A stretch of DNA of 64,000 nucleotides, from contig NZ_CP076361.1 of the NCBI RefSeq assembly GCF_018798885.1, positions 1 through 64,000 of the forward strand, given 5' to 3'. This DNA is from Gemmobacter fulvus. Its GTDB lineage: Bacteria; Pseudomonadota; Alphaproteobacteria; Rhodobacterales; Rhodobacteraceae. Positions 24,795-33,583 of this stretch are shown here, piece after piece. The translations under genes and the position numbers were made by a program. The first letter of the stretch is position 1; every line of letters starts with the position of its first letter. A model generated the notes under the pieces. It saw only the letters and a list, made by a program, of their open reading frames with translations, did no database searches and was not told the origin of the DNA.

Positions 24795-25742
24795 TTACAG
24801 GCGGGCGATGCGTTCGATCAGCAGCTGATAGAAGCCTTCGGCGTCCAGATCGCCGATGAACAGCGCATTGGCCGGGCGGTCGGTGACGCCCCACCAATCG
24901 GCCACGGTCATGCCCAGCGTCAGGTCTGACTGGGTTTCGATGGCGACATTGATATGGCGGCCGGTGAACAGCTCGGGGCGGATCAGATAGGCGATGACGC
25001 AGGGGTCATGCAGCGGCGCGCCTTCGCTGCCATATTTCTGCATGTCGAAGCGTTCGAAGAAATCGGTCCATTCGGCCACCATGCGGCCCGGTTCGCTGCC
25101 AAGGCCACGAAAGGCCTCGATCCGGGCGCGGGTGGTCAGCGCCTTATGGGTCACATCCAAGGGCATCACCACGATGGGTGCGCCGGATTTGAACACGATA
25201 TCAGCCGCTTCCGGGTCGACGTAAATGTTGAATTCGGCGGTGGGCGTGATGTTGCCCACCTCGAAATAGGCGCCGCCCATCAGCACGATCTGTTGCACGC
25301 GGGCCATGATATCGGGCGCGCGCAGGAAGGCGGTTGCGATATTGGTCAGCGGGCCAAGTGGACAGAGCGTGACCGTATGCGCCGGTTCGCGGCGCAGCGT
25401 GTCGATAATGAAATCGACGGCGTGCTGATCCTGCAAGGGCATCACCGGGTCGGCCATCTGTGGCCCGTCCAGCCCGGTCTTGCCATGCACATGCTCTGCC
25501 GTGACCAGATCGCGGCTCAGTGGCGCATCGCAGCCGGCAAAGACCCGGATCTCCGGCTTGCCCGCCAGTTCACAGATGATGCGCGCGTTTTTCTGGGTCA
25601 GCGGCAGCGGCACATTGCCCGCAACCGCAGTCAGGCCCAGAACCTCCAGATCTTCGGGGCTGGCCAGCGCCAGCAGGATCGCCACGGCATCATCCTGCCC
25701 CGGATCGGTGTCGATGATGATCTTGCGCGGCGTCTTGGTCAT
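24795..25742 (-). CDS. Nucleoside hydrolase (inosine-uridine preferring family)
   Basis: A 315-residue enzyme starting at MTKTPRKIIIDTDPGQDDAV, with AGGAGA 6 nt upstream; longer upstream frames lack a ribosome-binding site. The N-terminal DTDPGQDDA is the Ca2+-binding signature of nucleoside N-ribohydrolases. TLCPLGPLTNIA, VLMGGAYFEVGNITPTAEFNIYVDPEAAD and LHDPCVIAYL complete the active site. It splits ribonucleosides into base and ribose in salvage. No transporter or salvage genes are adjacent. It converges on phoR with an 11-nt gap. Confidence 0.93.
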   Translation of the reverse strand: MTKTPRKIIIDTDPGQDDAVAILLALASPEDLEVLGLTAVAGNVPLPLTQKNARIICELAGKPEIRVFAGCDAPLSRDLVTAEHVHGKTGLDGPQMADPVMPLQDQHAVDFIIDTLRREPAHTVTLCPLGPLTNIATAFLRAPDIMARVQQIVLMGGAYFEVGNITPTAEFNIYVDPEAADIVFKSGAPIVVMPLDVTHKALTTRARIEAFRGLGSEPGRMVAEWTDFFERFDMQKYGSEGAPLHDPCVIAYLIRPELFTGRHINVAIETQSDLTLGMTVADWWGVTDRPANALFIGDLDAEGFYQLLIERIARL

Positions 25743-25784
25743 GGCATTCTCCTGTCGGGTGCAGAAAAACCGAAGGGCGCAGAT

Positions 25785-25809
25785 TTGTCCACATGGTAAA
25801 ATGTGGCAA
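25785..25809. promoter_or_regulatory. Inverted repeat upstream of the nucleoside hydrolase gene
   Basis: Arms TTG-T-CCACAT and ATGTGG-C-AA surround a 6-nt centre, 43-67 nt before the start codon. On the minus strand TTGCCA within it could be a -35 element with a weak -10 (AAATCT) 17 nt on, so a repressor here would block the promoter. Confidence 0.4.
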
Positions 25810-25833
25810 GGCCAATTCCAACGCATACAAATG

Positions 25834-25863
25834 AAAAAAGGAGGCCGAAGGGCCTCCTTTTCC
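25834..25863 (-). terminator. Rho-independent terminator of the Fe(III)-binding protein gene
   Basis: Stem GGAGGCC/GGCCTCC with a 4-nt loop. On the minus strand it is followed by six T residues, 20 nt after the stop codon. Confidence 0.88.
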
Positions 25864-25882
25864 GTGTTTCAGGGACGGGGGA

Positions 25883-26884
25883 TCACCCGTCGAAGTTGAT
25901 CTCTTCCATGATTTTCAGCGCATCGGCGCGGTGGCCTGCCACGTCGGTCAGCGGCAGGCTGTCCGGGGTAAAGCTGCCCCAGCTTGCCACCAGCTCCGAA
26001 GTGGCGACGCCGGGCTTGACCGGGAATTCGTGGTTGGTTTCGGCATAGATCTTCTGTGCCGCATCCGAGGACAGCCATTCCATCAGCTTGAGGGCAGCAT
26101 CCTTGTTCGGGGCGGATTTGGTCATCGCCACGCCCGACACGTTCAGATGGGTGCCGCCAGCGGCAAAGGTCGGGAACACGATGCGAACCGAGTCGGCCCA
26201 GGCCTTCTGTTCGTCATCATTGACCATCTGGCCCATGTAATAGGTATTGCCGAGGCTGATATCACATTCCCCGGCCCAGATCGCCTTCACCTGATCTCGG
26301 TCGCCGCCATCGGGCTTGCGGGCGAGATTGGCCTTCAGACCTTCGGCCCAGGTTTTCGCGGCGTCCAGCCCGTCATGGGCGATGACGGCGGACAGCAGGG
26401 CGATGTTGTAATCATTGGTGCCCGAACGGGTGCAGATGCGGCCCTTCCACTTCGGGTCGGCGAGGTCTTCATAGGTGGTGACTTCGCCGTCTTTCACACG
26501 CTCCTTGCTGGCATAGACGATCCGCGCGCGGGCGGTCAGGCCAAACCAGTTGTCATTCGCATCGCGGAAGGCTTCGGGGATATTCGCCTCCAGCACATCA
26601 GATTGCACCGGCTGGGTCACACCCGCCTCGACCACTTGGGTCAGCCGCGCGATATCGACGGTCAGCACCAGATCGGCGGGCGAACGGTCGCCCTCGGCCA
26701 CCAGACGTTCCACCATGCCTTTGTCGACAAAGGCGATATTGGTGGTGATGCCGGTTTCTGCCGTGAAGGCATCCAGCAGCGGCTGGATCAGCTCCGGCTG
26801 ACGGTGCGAATAGATGTTCACCTCATCGGCAAAGGCCGGAAGGGCGGTGCTGCACAATGCCATGGCGAGAAGGGCGCGGTTCAT
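25883..26884 (-). CDS. Fe(3+) ABC transporter substrate-binding protein (FbpA/FutA-like)
   Basis: A 333-residue periplasmic protein with signal peptide MNRALLAMALCSTALPAFA. The mature N-terminus DEVNIYSHRQPELIQPLLDAFTAETGI is typical of ferric-binding proteins, and the GNTYYMGQM tyrosine pair supplies Fe3+ ligands in FbpA/FutA. It captures ferric iron for an inner-membrane importer, but no permease or ATPase gene is adjacent, so partners are elsewhere. A predicted promoter and a perfect dyad lie upstream and a strong terminator follows, so it is a single-gene unit. Confidence 0.92.
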   Translation of the reverse strand: MNRALLAMALCSTALPAFADEVNIYSHRQPELIQPLLDAFTAETGITTNIAFVDKGMVERLVAEGDRSPADLVLTVDIARLTQVVEAGVTQPVQSDVLEANIPEAFRDANDNWFGLTARARIVYASKERVKDGEVTTYEDLADPKWKGRICTRSGTNDYNIALLSAVIAHDGLDAAKTWAEGLKANLARKPDGGDRDQVKAIWAGECDISLGNTYYMGQMVNDDEQKAWADSVRIVFPTFAAGGTHLNVSGVAMTKSAPNKDAALKLMEWLSSDAAQKIYAETNHEFPVKPGVATSELVASWGSFTPDSLPLTDVAGHRADALKIMEEINFDG

Positions 26885-26897
26885 TCTTGACCTCTTT

Positions 26898-26944
26898 CGT
26901 CAGTTTTCTGACGCCCATAAACATGAGTCTTTTACTTGGGTCAA
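26898..26944 (-). promoter_or_regulatory. Predicted promoter and operator of the Fe(III)-binding protein gene
   Basis: On the minus strand: -35 TTGACC (26939-26944), 17-nt spacer, -10 TTTATG (26916-26921). A perfect dyad CGTCAG-N4-CTGACG (26898-26913) sits directly over the expected transcription start. The placement suggests an iron-responsive repressor site, but it does not clearly match the Fur, Irr or RirA consensus. Confidence 0.5.
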
Positions 26945-26982
26945 TAGGTGAGTGAATCCCTTGGTCATTTTGGCGCGGGGCC

Positions 26983-27831
26983 TCAGCCTTGCTGCGCCGC
27001 CTTCTCCTCGGCCTTGGCGCGGTTCCACAGCGCATCCATTTCCGCCAGATCGCTTTGGCCCGGGCTGCGCCCCGCCTCGGCCAGCCAATCTTCGATCCGC
27101 TGGAACCGGCGGGTGAATTTGGCATTGGCGGCACGCAGCGCGGCTTCGGGATCCACCGACAGATGACGGGCTAGGTTGGCCATCACGAACAGCAGATCCC
27201 CGAATTCCTCGGTAACCTCGGCCTCGGTCAGGCTGCGGCGTGCCTCGACCAGTTCGCGCGCCTCTTCGGTGATCTTGTCGATCACCTCTTCGGTAGAGGG
27301 CCAGTCAAAGCCCACACGGGCCGCGCGTTTTTGCAGTTTGACCGCGCGGGTCAGCGCGGGCAGGGCGACGGCCACACCGTCCAGCGTGCGCGGCTCGGCC
27401 TTGGCGGCCCGTTCGGCGGCTTTCAGGCGTTCCCAGGCCAGCGTCTGCTCTTCTGCGGTCAGCGGATTGGTGTCGTCACCAAAGATATGCGGGTGCCGCG
27501 CCACCATCTTGTCACTGATTGAGGCGACCACATCCTCAAAGGCAAAAAGCCCTTCTTCTTCAGCGATTTGCGCGTGAAACACCGATTGCAACAGCAGATC
27601 GCCCAATTCACCCTTCAGCTCATCCCAGGCCTGTCGTTCGATGGCATCGACCACCTCATGCGCCTCTTCCAGCGTATAGGGGGCGATGCTGGCGAAGGTC
27701 TGTTCAATATCCCAGGCGCAGCCATCGGCCGCCCGCAGACGGGCCATGATTTCCAGCAGGCGGGGCATTCCTGCCGTAGCGTCATGCACAAGCGTGTCGC
27801 TTTCGGTTCGGGGCAGAGGGCGGTGGGGCAT
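26983..27831 (-). CDS. mazG: Nucleoside triphosphate pyrophosphohydrolase MazG
   Basis: A 282-residue cytoplasmic enzyme that hydrolyses (d)NTPs to monophosphates and pyrophosphate. It has two tandem MazG domains. The first (about residues 20-120) shows LRAADGCAWDIEQTFASIAPYTLEEAHEVVDAIE and ELKGELGDLLLQSVFHAQIAEE; the second (about 165-260) shows KITEEARELVEA and EEFGDLLFVMANLARH. These are the EExx12-28ExxD metal-binding arrangement. MPHRPLPRTE at 27831 is the likely start; upstream codons are open but lack homology. It is divergent from the M20 amidohydrolase gene. Confidence 0.92.
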   Translation of the reverse strand: MPHRPLPRTESDTLVHDATAGMPRLLEIMARLRAADGCAWDIEQTFASIAPYTLEEAHEVVDAIERQAWDELKGELGDLLLQSVFHAQIAEEEGLFAFEDVVASISDKMVARHPHIFGDDTNPLTAEEQTLAWERLKAAERAAKAEPRTLDGVAVALPALTRAVKLQKRAARVGFDWPSTEEVIDKITEEARELVEARRSLTEAEVTEEFGDLLFVMANLARHLSVDPEAALRAANAKFTRRFQRIEDWLAEAGRSPGQSDLAEMDALWNRAKAEEKAAQQG

Positions 27832-27895
27832 TGCGGCGGCTCCGGTTTTCGGGTTCCCTCTGCGGATTAGCCCTGAACCGACCAAGGAGTCCACC

Positions 27896-29056
27896 ATGCC
27901 CGTTCTCAATCGCATCGCAGATTATGCAGACGAGATGAAGGGCTGGCGGCGGCATCTGCATCAACACCCGGAACTGGAATTCGCCTGCCATGACACCGCC
28001 GCCTTCATTGTCGCGCGTCTGCGCGAGATGGGGGTCGACGAAGTGCATGACGGCATTGCCACCTCGGGCGTTGTCGGCATCATCAATGGCAGCGGCGACG
28101 GCCCGACCATCGGCTTGCGCGCGGATATGGATGCGCTGCCGATTGTAGAGCTGACCGGGGCAGACCATGCCAGCACCGTCCCGGGCAAGATGCACGCCTG
28201 CGGCCATGACGGCCATGTGACCATGCTGCTGGGCGCTGCGAAATACCTGTGCGAGACGCGCCGCTTCAAGGGCCGTGTCGCGCTGCTGTTCCAGCCCGCC
28301 GAAGAGGATGGTGGCGGCGGCAATGTGATGGTGCAGGAAGGCGTGATGGACCGCTTCGGCGTGTCAGAGGTTTACGGCATCCATAATGCGCCCGGCGTGC
28401 CCTTCGGCCATTTCCAGACCAATTCCGGCGCGCTGATGGCCTCGGTCGATACGGCGTTTGTCTATGTCACCGGCAAGGGCGGCCATGCCGCGACGCCGCA
28501 TGATTGTATCGATCCCATCGTGGCGGTTGTGGCGATGGTGCAGGCGGTGCAGACCATCATCACTCGCAATGTCTATGCGCTGGACGAGGTGGTGATTTCG
28601 GTCACGCAGATCCACGCAGGCACCGCGAGCAACATCATTCCCGAAGAGGCGATGTTCTGCGCGACCATCCGCTGCTTCAACCCCGAAGTGCGCAAGCTGT
28701 TGAAAAAGCGTTTCTACGAGATTGTCGAAGGACATGCGGCGGCCTTCGGGGTCAAGGCGCGGGTTGATTACGACTGGGGTTATCCGGCTACCGTGAACCA
28801 CCCGTCCCAAGCGGAATTCGCGGTGTCGGTGGCGCAGGAAATCTCGGGCGAGGCGGCGGTGAACGGGCAGTCCCCGCGCGAGATGGGGTCAGAGGATTTC
28901 AGCTATATGCTGGAGGCCCGGCCCGGCGCCTATCTGTTCCTCGGCACCGGGCCGGGGGCAGGGCTGCACCATCCGGCCTATGATTTCAACGACGAGGCCG
29001 CTCCGGTGGGGGCCAGCTTCTTCGCCCGGCTGGTGGAACGCGCATTGCCGCTGTAA
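27896..29056 (+). CDS. M20 family metallo-aminoacylase/carboxypeptidase (hippurate hydrolase-like)
   Basis: A 386-residue enzyme, ATG 27896 with AAGGAG 6 nt upstream. M20D family: WRRHLHQHPELEF, ADMDALPI, metal ligands in KMHACGHDGHVTMLLGAAKYL, catalytic Glu in LFQPAEEDGGGG, the dimerisation domain around GKGGHAATPHDCIDP, and C-terminal GSEDFSYML...FLGTG. Relatives remove acyl groups from N-acyl amino acids, such as hippurate or N-acetyl compounds. The precise substrate cannot be inferred. A DUF1275 gene follows at 19 nt, possibly co-transcribed. Confidence 0.92.
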   Translation: MPVLNRIADYADEMKGWRRHLHQHPELEFACHDTAAFIVARLREMGVDEVHDGIATSGVVGIINGSGDGPTIGLRADMDALPIVELTGADHASTVPGKMHACGHDGHVTMLLGAAKYLCETRRFKGRVALLFQPAEEDGGGGNVMVQEGVMDRFGVSEVYGIHNAPGVPFGHFQTNSGALMASVDTAFVYVTGKGGHAATPHDCIDPIVAVVAMVQAVQTIITRNVYALDEVVISVTQIHAGTASNIIPEEAMFCATIRCFNPEVRKLLKKRFYEIVEGHAAAFGVKARVDYDWGYPATVNHPSQAEFAVSVAQEISGEAAVNGQSPREMGSEDFSYMLEARPGAYLFLGTGPGAGLHHPAYDFNDEAAPVGASFFARLVERALPL

Positions 29057-29075
29057 CGCGGCACCGAGGGGAGCC

Positions 29076-29819
29076 ATGAAACCGCTGTCGCATCGCCACT
29101 TTGCCCGCCCTGCCGCAGCTGCACGGGCGCTGGTCGGGCATCGGCGCACGGCGGGCAGCGATCTGGCCCTCGCCACGGTTCTGGCGGCGATTGCGGGGGC
29201 GGCCAATGCGGGCGGCTTTTTCGCGCTTGGCCAATATACCTCGCATATGACCGGCTATCTGTCGCAGATGGCCGATAATCTCGCACTGTCGCAACTGCGC
29301 ATGGCGGCGATCAGCGCCATGGCCATTGCCGCCTTTATCTGCGGCGCGGCGCTCAGCACCCTGTTGATCAATGCGGCCCGCCGGCGCGATGCCCGGCTGC
29401 AATATGCCGTGCCGCTGGCGGTGCAGGGCGTGTTCATGGCCTGTTTCGCCGGTGGCGGCCTGTTCACCACCGAGGCGGGGCGGCTGTTTTCGCTGGCTTG
29501 CCTCTGTTTCATCATGGGCATGCAGAATGCCACGATCACCAAGATTTCCGGCGCGCGCATCCGCACCACCCATGCGACCGGCATGGTGACAGATATCGGC
29601 ATCGAAACCGGCCGGGCGCTGTTTGGCCGCCTCTGCCGGGGCAGCTCTGTGCAGGCGGATGGCGGCAAGCTGGCCATCTTGATCCGGCTGGTGCTGGCCT
29701 TTCTGATCGGTGGCATCATCGGGGCCTTCGGTTATGCACGGCTCGGGTTCCTGTTCTCGCTGCCGCTCGCGCTGATCCTCCTGGCGCTGTCGGTGCCGAC
29801 GCTGCTGTGGCGGCGATGA
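29076..29819 (+). CDS. DUF1275 (YoaK family) membrane protein
   Basis: A 247-residue inner-membrane protein with about six hydrophobic helices and the family features GAANAGGFFALGQYTSHMTGYLSQMADNLA near the N-terminus and FIMGMQNATITKISGARIRTTHATGMVTDIGIETGR in the centre. The function of the family is unknown; some members affect stress or transport. The start has GAGGGGAG upstream. It follows the M20 enzyme closely, suggesting one transcript. Confidence 0.88.
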   Translation: MKPLSHRHFARPAAAARALVGHRRTAGSDLALATVLAAIAGAANAGGFFALGQYTSHMTGYLSQMADNLALSQLRMAAISAMAIAAFICGAALSTLLINAARRRDARLQYAVPLAVQGVFMACFAGGGLFTTEAGRLFSLACLCFIMGMQNATITKISGARIRTTHATGMVTDIGIETGRALFGRLCRGSSVQADGGKLAILIRLVLAFLIGGIIGAFGYARLGFLFSLPLALILLALSVPTLLWRR

Positions 29820-29830
29820 TTTGATCAAAT
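29819..29830. promoter_or_regulatory. 12-bp perfect palindrome upstream of agmatinase
   Basis: ATTTGATCAAAT begins on the last base of the preceding stop codon. A -35-like TTGACT follows at 29834-29839. Possible operator; the regulator is unknown. Confidence 0.3.
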
Positions 29831-29932
29831 GGCTTGACTCTGCCGCCCCATGCGCCAAAATCGCCCCACCCGGATCCGGCGCGTCTCCGAAGTTCAGAAT
29901 GACGACCACTTTCCTTCTGACGAGCTGCTCTC

Positions 29933-30901
29933 ATGGCCCTTGAAGATGCCAAGACCGATGTTGATACCGCCTTCACCCGCAAGGGTCTGCGCGGTTATGC
30001 CTTTGAAAATGCCTTTGGGGGGGCCACCTCCTTCCTGCGCCGCACCTATACGAAAGACCTGAGCGGAGTCGATCTGGCGGTGACCGGCGTGCCCTTCGAT
30101 CAGGCGGTGACCCACCGCACCGGCACCCGCTTTGGCCCGCGCGCCATCCGCGAAGCCTCCAGCCTGCAACCCTATGACCCACCGCATGGCTGGGGCACCG
30201 ATCCGCTGGCCGATCTGAACGTGATCGACTATGGCGATCTCGCCTTCGATTACGCCAAGACCGCCGATTTCCCCGAAACGCTGACGGCTCATATCCGCAC
30301 CATTCTGGCGGCGGGGGCCGGTTCGGTCGTGCTGGGCGGCGATCATTACATCACGCTCCCCATCCTCAAGGCCTATGCCGAAAAGTTTGGCCCGATGAGC
30401 GTGATCCATTTCGATGCCCATTCCGACCTGTGGCAGGATGATGATTACAGCCGGATCGACCATGGCACCATGATGTACAAGGCGGTCAAACTGGGGCTGG
30501 TCGATCCGAAACGCTCGGTGCAAATCGGCATCCGCACCTATTGCGAGGATTACCTCGGGATGAATGTGATCGACGCGCGTGAATGTCATGAAATCGGCGT
30601 TGCCCGCATCGTTGAAAAGGTGAAGGCCATCGTCGGCGACAATCCGACCTACCTCACCTTCGACATTGACGCGCTCGATCCGGCCTTCGCCCCCGGCACC
30701 GGCACCCCGGTCTGGGGCGGGCTGGCCAGTTGGCAGGCAGCGGCGATCCTGCGCGATCTGGCGGGGGTCAATCTCGTCGGCGGCGATGTGGTCGAGGTCT
30801 CGCCCCCCTATGATACCACCGGCGCCACCGCCATCGCGGGCGCCCATGTCGCCTACGAGCTGATCTGCCTCTATCACTGGACCCGGCACAGATGCGGCTG
30901 A
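29933..30901 (+). CDS. speB: Agmatinase / ureohydrolase family enzyme
   Basis: A 322-residue Mn2+-dependent hydrolase of the arginase superfamily. Ligand motifs are GGDHYITLP (first His), FDAHSDLWQ (DAHxD), and FDIDALDPAFAPGTGTP (DxDxxDP), all intact. Agmatinase releases urea from agmatine to give putrescine. The subfamily can also act on other guanidino compounds, so SpeB is the likely but not proven call. Its last 10 nt overlap the DUF1499 gene, which is therefore translationally coupled. Confidence 0.87.
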   Translation: MALEDAKTDVDTAFTRKGLRGYAFENAFGGATSFLRRTYTKDLSGVDLAVTGVPFDQAVTHRTGTRFGPRAIREASSLQPYDPPHGWGTDPLADLNVIDYGDLAFDYAKTADFPETLTAHIRTILAAGAGSVVLGGDHYITLPILKAYAEKFGPMSVIHFDAHSDLWQDDDYSRIDHGTMMYKAVKLGLVDPKRSVQIGIRTYCEDYLGMNVIDARECHEIGVARIVEKVKAIVGDNPTYLTFDIDALDPAFAPGTGTPVWGGLASWQAAAILRDLAGVNLVGGDVVEVSPPYDTTGATAIAGAHVAYELICLYHWTRHRCG

Positions 30902-31350
30902 TCCTCGCCGTCACCTTCGGACTGCCGCTGCTGGCGGCGCTGGCCTTCGCCGGGTTCATCCGCCTCGCACCGCTCGATCCGGCGCGCTGGCATGTCAGCC
31001 TGGCCGAGCCGCGCCGCACCGGCAAACCGAATGATGTGCGCCTGCGCCCGGAGGGCGGCGACATCGCCGCCCCCGTCTTTGCGCTGCCTCCCGCCGATCT
31101 TGCGGCAAAAATCGCAGCCCTGGCCCTGGCCGAGCCGCATACCCGGCTGCTGGCCGGCAGCGTGGCCGAGCAGCACATGACCTTCGTGCAGCGCTCCGCT
31201 CTCTGGGGGTTCCCCGATCTCATCACGGTTGAAACCCTGCCCGCGCCGGGCGGCGCCACCCTGCGCCTGTGGTCGCGCGCCCGCTTCGGCTATTCCGATT
31301 TCGGCGTCAACCGCGCCCGCGCCACCCGCTGGCTCGCCGCCCTGCACTGA
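30892..31350 (+). CDS. DUF1499 domain-containing protein
   Basis: A 152-residue protein with one N-terminal hydrophobic segment (about residues 3-24, signal anchor) and a C-terminal half carrying the DUF1499 signature: AEQHMTFVQRSALWGFPDLITVE and LWSRARFGYSDFGVNRARATRWL. It is probably attached to the inner membrane facing the periplasm. The family function is unknown. The start lies inside the agmatinase gene. A hairpin repeat (copy D) begins 4 nt after its stop. Confidence 0.88.
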   Translation: MRLILAVTFGLPLLAALAFAGFIRLAPLDPARWHVSLAEPRRTGKPNDVRLRPEGGDIAAPVFALPPADLAAKIAALALAEPHTRLLAGSVAEQHMTFVQRSALWGFPDLITVETLPAPGGATLRLWSRARFGYSDFGVNRARATRWLAALH

Positions 31351-31354
31351 TCCC

Positions 31355-31405
31355 TTCATCTTGGCAAAAATATCCCACGGGGGTCTGGGGGTGTGAAACC
31401 CCCAG
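31355..31405 (+). repeat. Interspersed hairpin repeat, copy D
   Basis: The head TTCATCTTGG-CAA-AAATATCC (31355-31375) is followed by hairpin CTGGGGGT/ACCCCCAG (31385-31405). It lies between the DUF1499 gene and prfA. Its orientation is opposite to copies C, E and F relative to the flanking genes: here the head touches the upstream stop codon. Confidence 0.8.
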
Positions 31406-31467
31406 CCTTCCTCTCAGCCCCGCGCCGCCCCCTTGACCCGCGTCCGCCTTCGCGCCAAACCCGTGCC

Positions 31468-32523
31468 ATGGTTCCGTTAGACAAGCTTGATCAGATCACC
31501 CGCCGTTTCGAGTTTCTCGAAGCAAAGCTTGGCACCGGCGCGCTTCCGGCCGAGATTGCGGTGCTCAGCCGCGAATATTCCGATCTCAAGCCCGTGGTGG
31601 CTGACATCGCGGCCTATCGCAGGGCGCTGGCCGATCTGGCCGAGGCCGAGGGCTGGCTGGCCGATCCCGAAATGAAGGCGCTGGCCGAAGAAGAGCTGCC
31701 CGTCCTTCGCGCGCGGATTCCAAGGATGGAACAGGCGCTGCGCCTCGCGCTCTTGCCGAAAGACGCCGCCGACGCCCGCCCGGCCATCCTCGAAATCCGC
31801 CCCGGCACCGGCGGAGAAGAGGCGGCACTCTTCGCAGGCGATCTGGCCCGCATGTATCAGCGCTTTGCCGAAAGCCGCGGCTGGCGGTTCGAGATCCTCG
31901 AACAGCAGCTCTCCGATCTGGGTGGCCTCAAGGAATTCACCGCCCATGTGCAGGGCGAGGGTGTGTTTTCCCAGCTGAAGTTCGAGGCGGGCACCCACCG
32001 GGTGCAGCGCGTGCCGGAAACCGAGGCGGGCGGGCGCATCCATACCTCTGCCGCCACGGTCGCGGTGCTGCCCGAAGCCGAAGAGGTCGATCTGCTGATC
32101 CCGGCCAGCGACATCCGCATTGATACGATGCGCGCCAGCGGGGCAGGCGGGCAGCATGTGAACACCACCGATTCCGCCGTGCGCATCACGCATCTGCCCA
32201 CCGGCATCATCGTCACCAGTTCCGAAAAATCGCAGCACCGCAACCGCGAGATTGCCATGCAGGTGCTGCGCGCCCGTCTCTATGAGTTGGAGCGCGACCG
32301 CGTGGCCAATGCCCGCGCCGCCGATCGCAAGGCGCAGGTCGGCAGCGGCGACCGCTCGGAACGCATCCGCACCTACAATTTTCCGCAGGGCAGGATGACC
32401 GATCACCGCATCAACCTCACGCTTTATGCGCTGCCGCAGATCATGGCGGGCGATCTGTCCGAGGTTATCGCGGCGCTTGTCGCCCATGATCAGGCCGACA
32501 AACTGGCCGAGATGGACGCATGA
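31468..32523 (+). CDS. prfA: Peptide chain release factor 1
   Basis: A 351-residue class I release factor that reads UAA and UAG at the ribosomal A site. It has the catalytic GGQ motif (residues 227-229, in [11 protein letters not shown]) and the tripeptide anticodon in [20 protein letters not shown] (PxT form, RF1 rather than the RF2 SPF). The start is ATG 31468; no strong ribosome-binding site precedes it. The stop overlaps prmC by 4 nt (ATGA), so the factor and the enzyme that methylates its GGQ glutamine are coupled. Confidence 0.96.
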   Translation: MVPLDKLDQITRRFEFLEAKLGTGALPAEIAVLSREYSDLKPVVADIAAYRRALADLAEAEGWLADPEMKALAEEELPVLRARIPRMEQALRLALLPKDAADARPAILEIRPGTGGEEAALFAGDLARMYQRFAESRGWRFEILEQQLSDLGGLKEFTAHVQGEGVFSQLKFEAGTHRVQRVPETEAGGRIHTSAATVAVLPEAEEVDLLIPASDIRIDTMRASGAGGQHVNTTDSAVRITHLPTGIIVTSSEKSQHRNREIAMQVLRARLYELERDRVANARAADRKAQVGSGDRSERIRTYNFPQGRMTDHRINLTLYALPQIMAGDLSEVIAALVAHDQADKLAEMDA

Positions 32524-33353
32524 CGGCAGCCTTTGCTTTGCGCGACGCCACGGCGCGGCTGGCGGCGGCGGGCGTGCCGGATCCCGCTCGCGATGCGCGG
32601 CTGCTGCTGGCCCATGCCTTGGGCATCGCGCCGGACCGGGTGCTGCTGGCGCTTCAGGATCCGCTGCCCGCAACCGCCGCCGCGCGGTTTGATGCAGCAC
32701 TGGCCGCGCGCGCGCAGCGCCAGCCGGTCAGTCAGATCACCGGCCAGCGCCTGTTCTGGGGCCGCAGCTTCCGGGTGACCGCGGATGTGCTGGACCCGCG
32801 CCCCGAAACCGAAACCCTGATTGCCGCTGCCCTGCAACGACCCTTCGCACGGGTACTGGATCTGGGCACCGGATCGGGCGCGATCCTGCTGACGCTTCTG
32901 GCCGAACGCCCAGAAGCCACCGGGCTTGCCGTCGATCTGTCGCCCGCAGCGCTGGACGTGGCGCGCACCAATGCCGAAAGCCTTGGCCTCGCGGAACGTG
33001 CCACGTTTCAGCAGTCCGACTGGCTGGCCAATGTGGCGGGGCAGTTTGATCTCATCGTCTCCAACCCTCCCTATATCGCCGCTGCCGAAATGGCCGACCT
33101 CAGCCCCGAGGTGCGCGACTGGGAACCGCATCTGGCGCTGACGCCGGGTGGCGACGGGCTGGAGGCCTACCGCACCATCGCCGCGCAGGCGCCCGCGCAT
33201 CTTGGCCCCGACGGGCAACTTATGGTGGAAATCGGCCCGCAACAGGGGCAGGCGGTGGCCGAGCTGTTCACCGCAGCCGGTCTGCACACCGCCCGCATCC
33301 TGCAGGACTTCGACGGGCGCGACCGTGTGGTTGCGGCAAAGCGCCGCATATAA
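32520..33353 (+). CDS. prmC: Peptide chain release factor N5-glutamine methyltransferase PrmC
   Basis: A 277-residue SAM-dependent methyltransferase that modifies the GGQ glutamine of release factors. The N-terminal helical domain is followed by RPETETL, the SAM-binding motif [16 protein letters not shown] and the catalytic NPPY (residues 182-185). The gene order prfA-prmC, with a 4-nt overlap, is conserved widely and supports the call. Confidence 0.96.
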   Translation: MTAAFALRDATARLAAAGVPDPARDARLLLAHALGIAPDRVLLALQDPLPATAAARFDAALAARAQRQPVSQITGQRLFWGRSFRVTADVLDPRPETETLIAAALQRPFARVLDLGTGSGAILLTLLAERPEATGLAVDLSPAALDVARTNAESLGLAERATFQQSDWLANVAGQFDLIVSNPPYIAAAEMADLSPEVRDWEPHLALTPGGDGLEAYRTIAAQAPAHLGPDGQLMVEIGPQQGQAVAELFTAAGLHTARILQDFDGRDRVVAAKRRI

Positions 33354-33583
33354 GCGGCATGCCAGTGCCATCTGCGCGGAATTCTGCCTTGCTTTGCGGG
33401 CCCGCGCAGAGATTTCACTTGTCAGACCGTGCTGCACATGATTACTCACAAACAGCAGGTGTGCGGCTTTTATGCTGCCTCTGCGGTCAAGCCAAAAAGC
33501 ATGACGACACCCCGCCAGATAGGCAAAGCCCGTTTACGGCAGGCGGTCGGCCACAGCCAGTATAGTCTGGATCAAAGGACAAG

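Noticed and set aside
33354-33583. Small gene in the prmC/DUF4167 gap
   Set aside because: The short plus-strand frame lacks a ribosome-binding site and any motif; the gap is best read as the promoter region of the DUF4167 gene.
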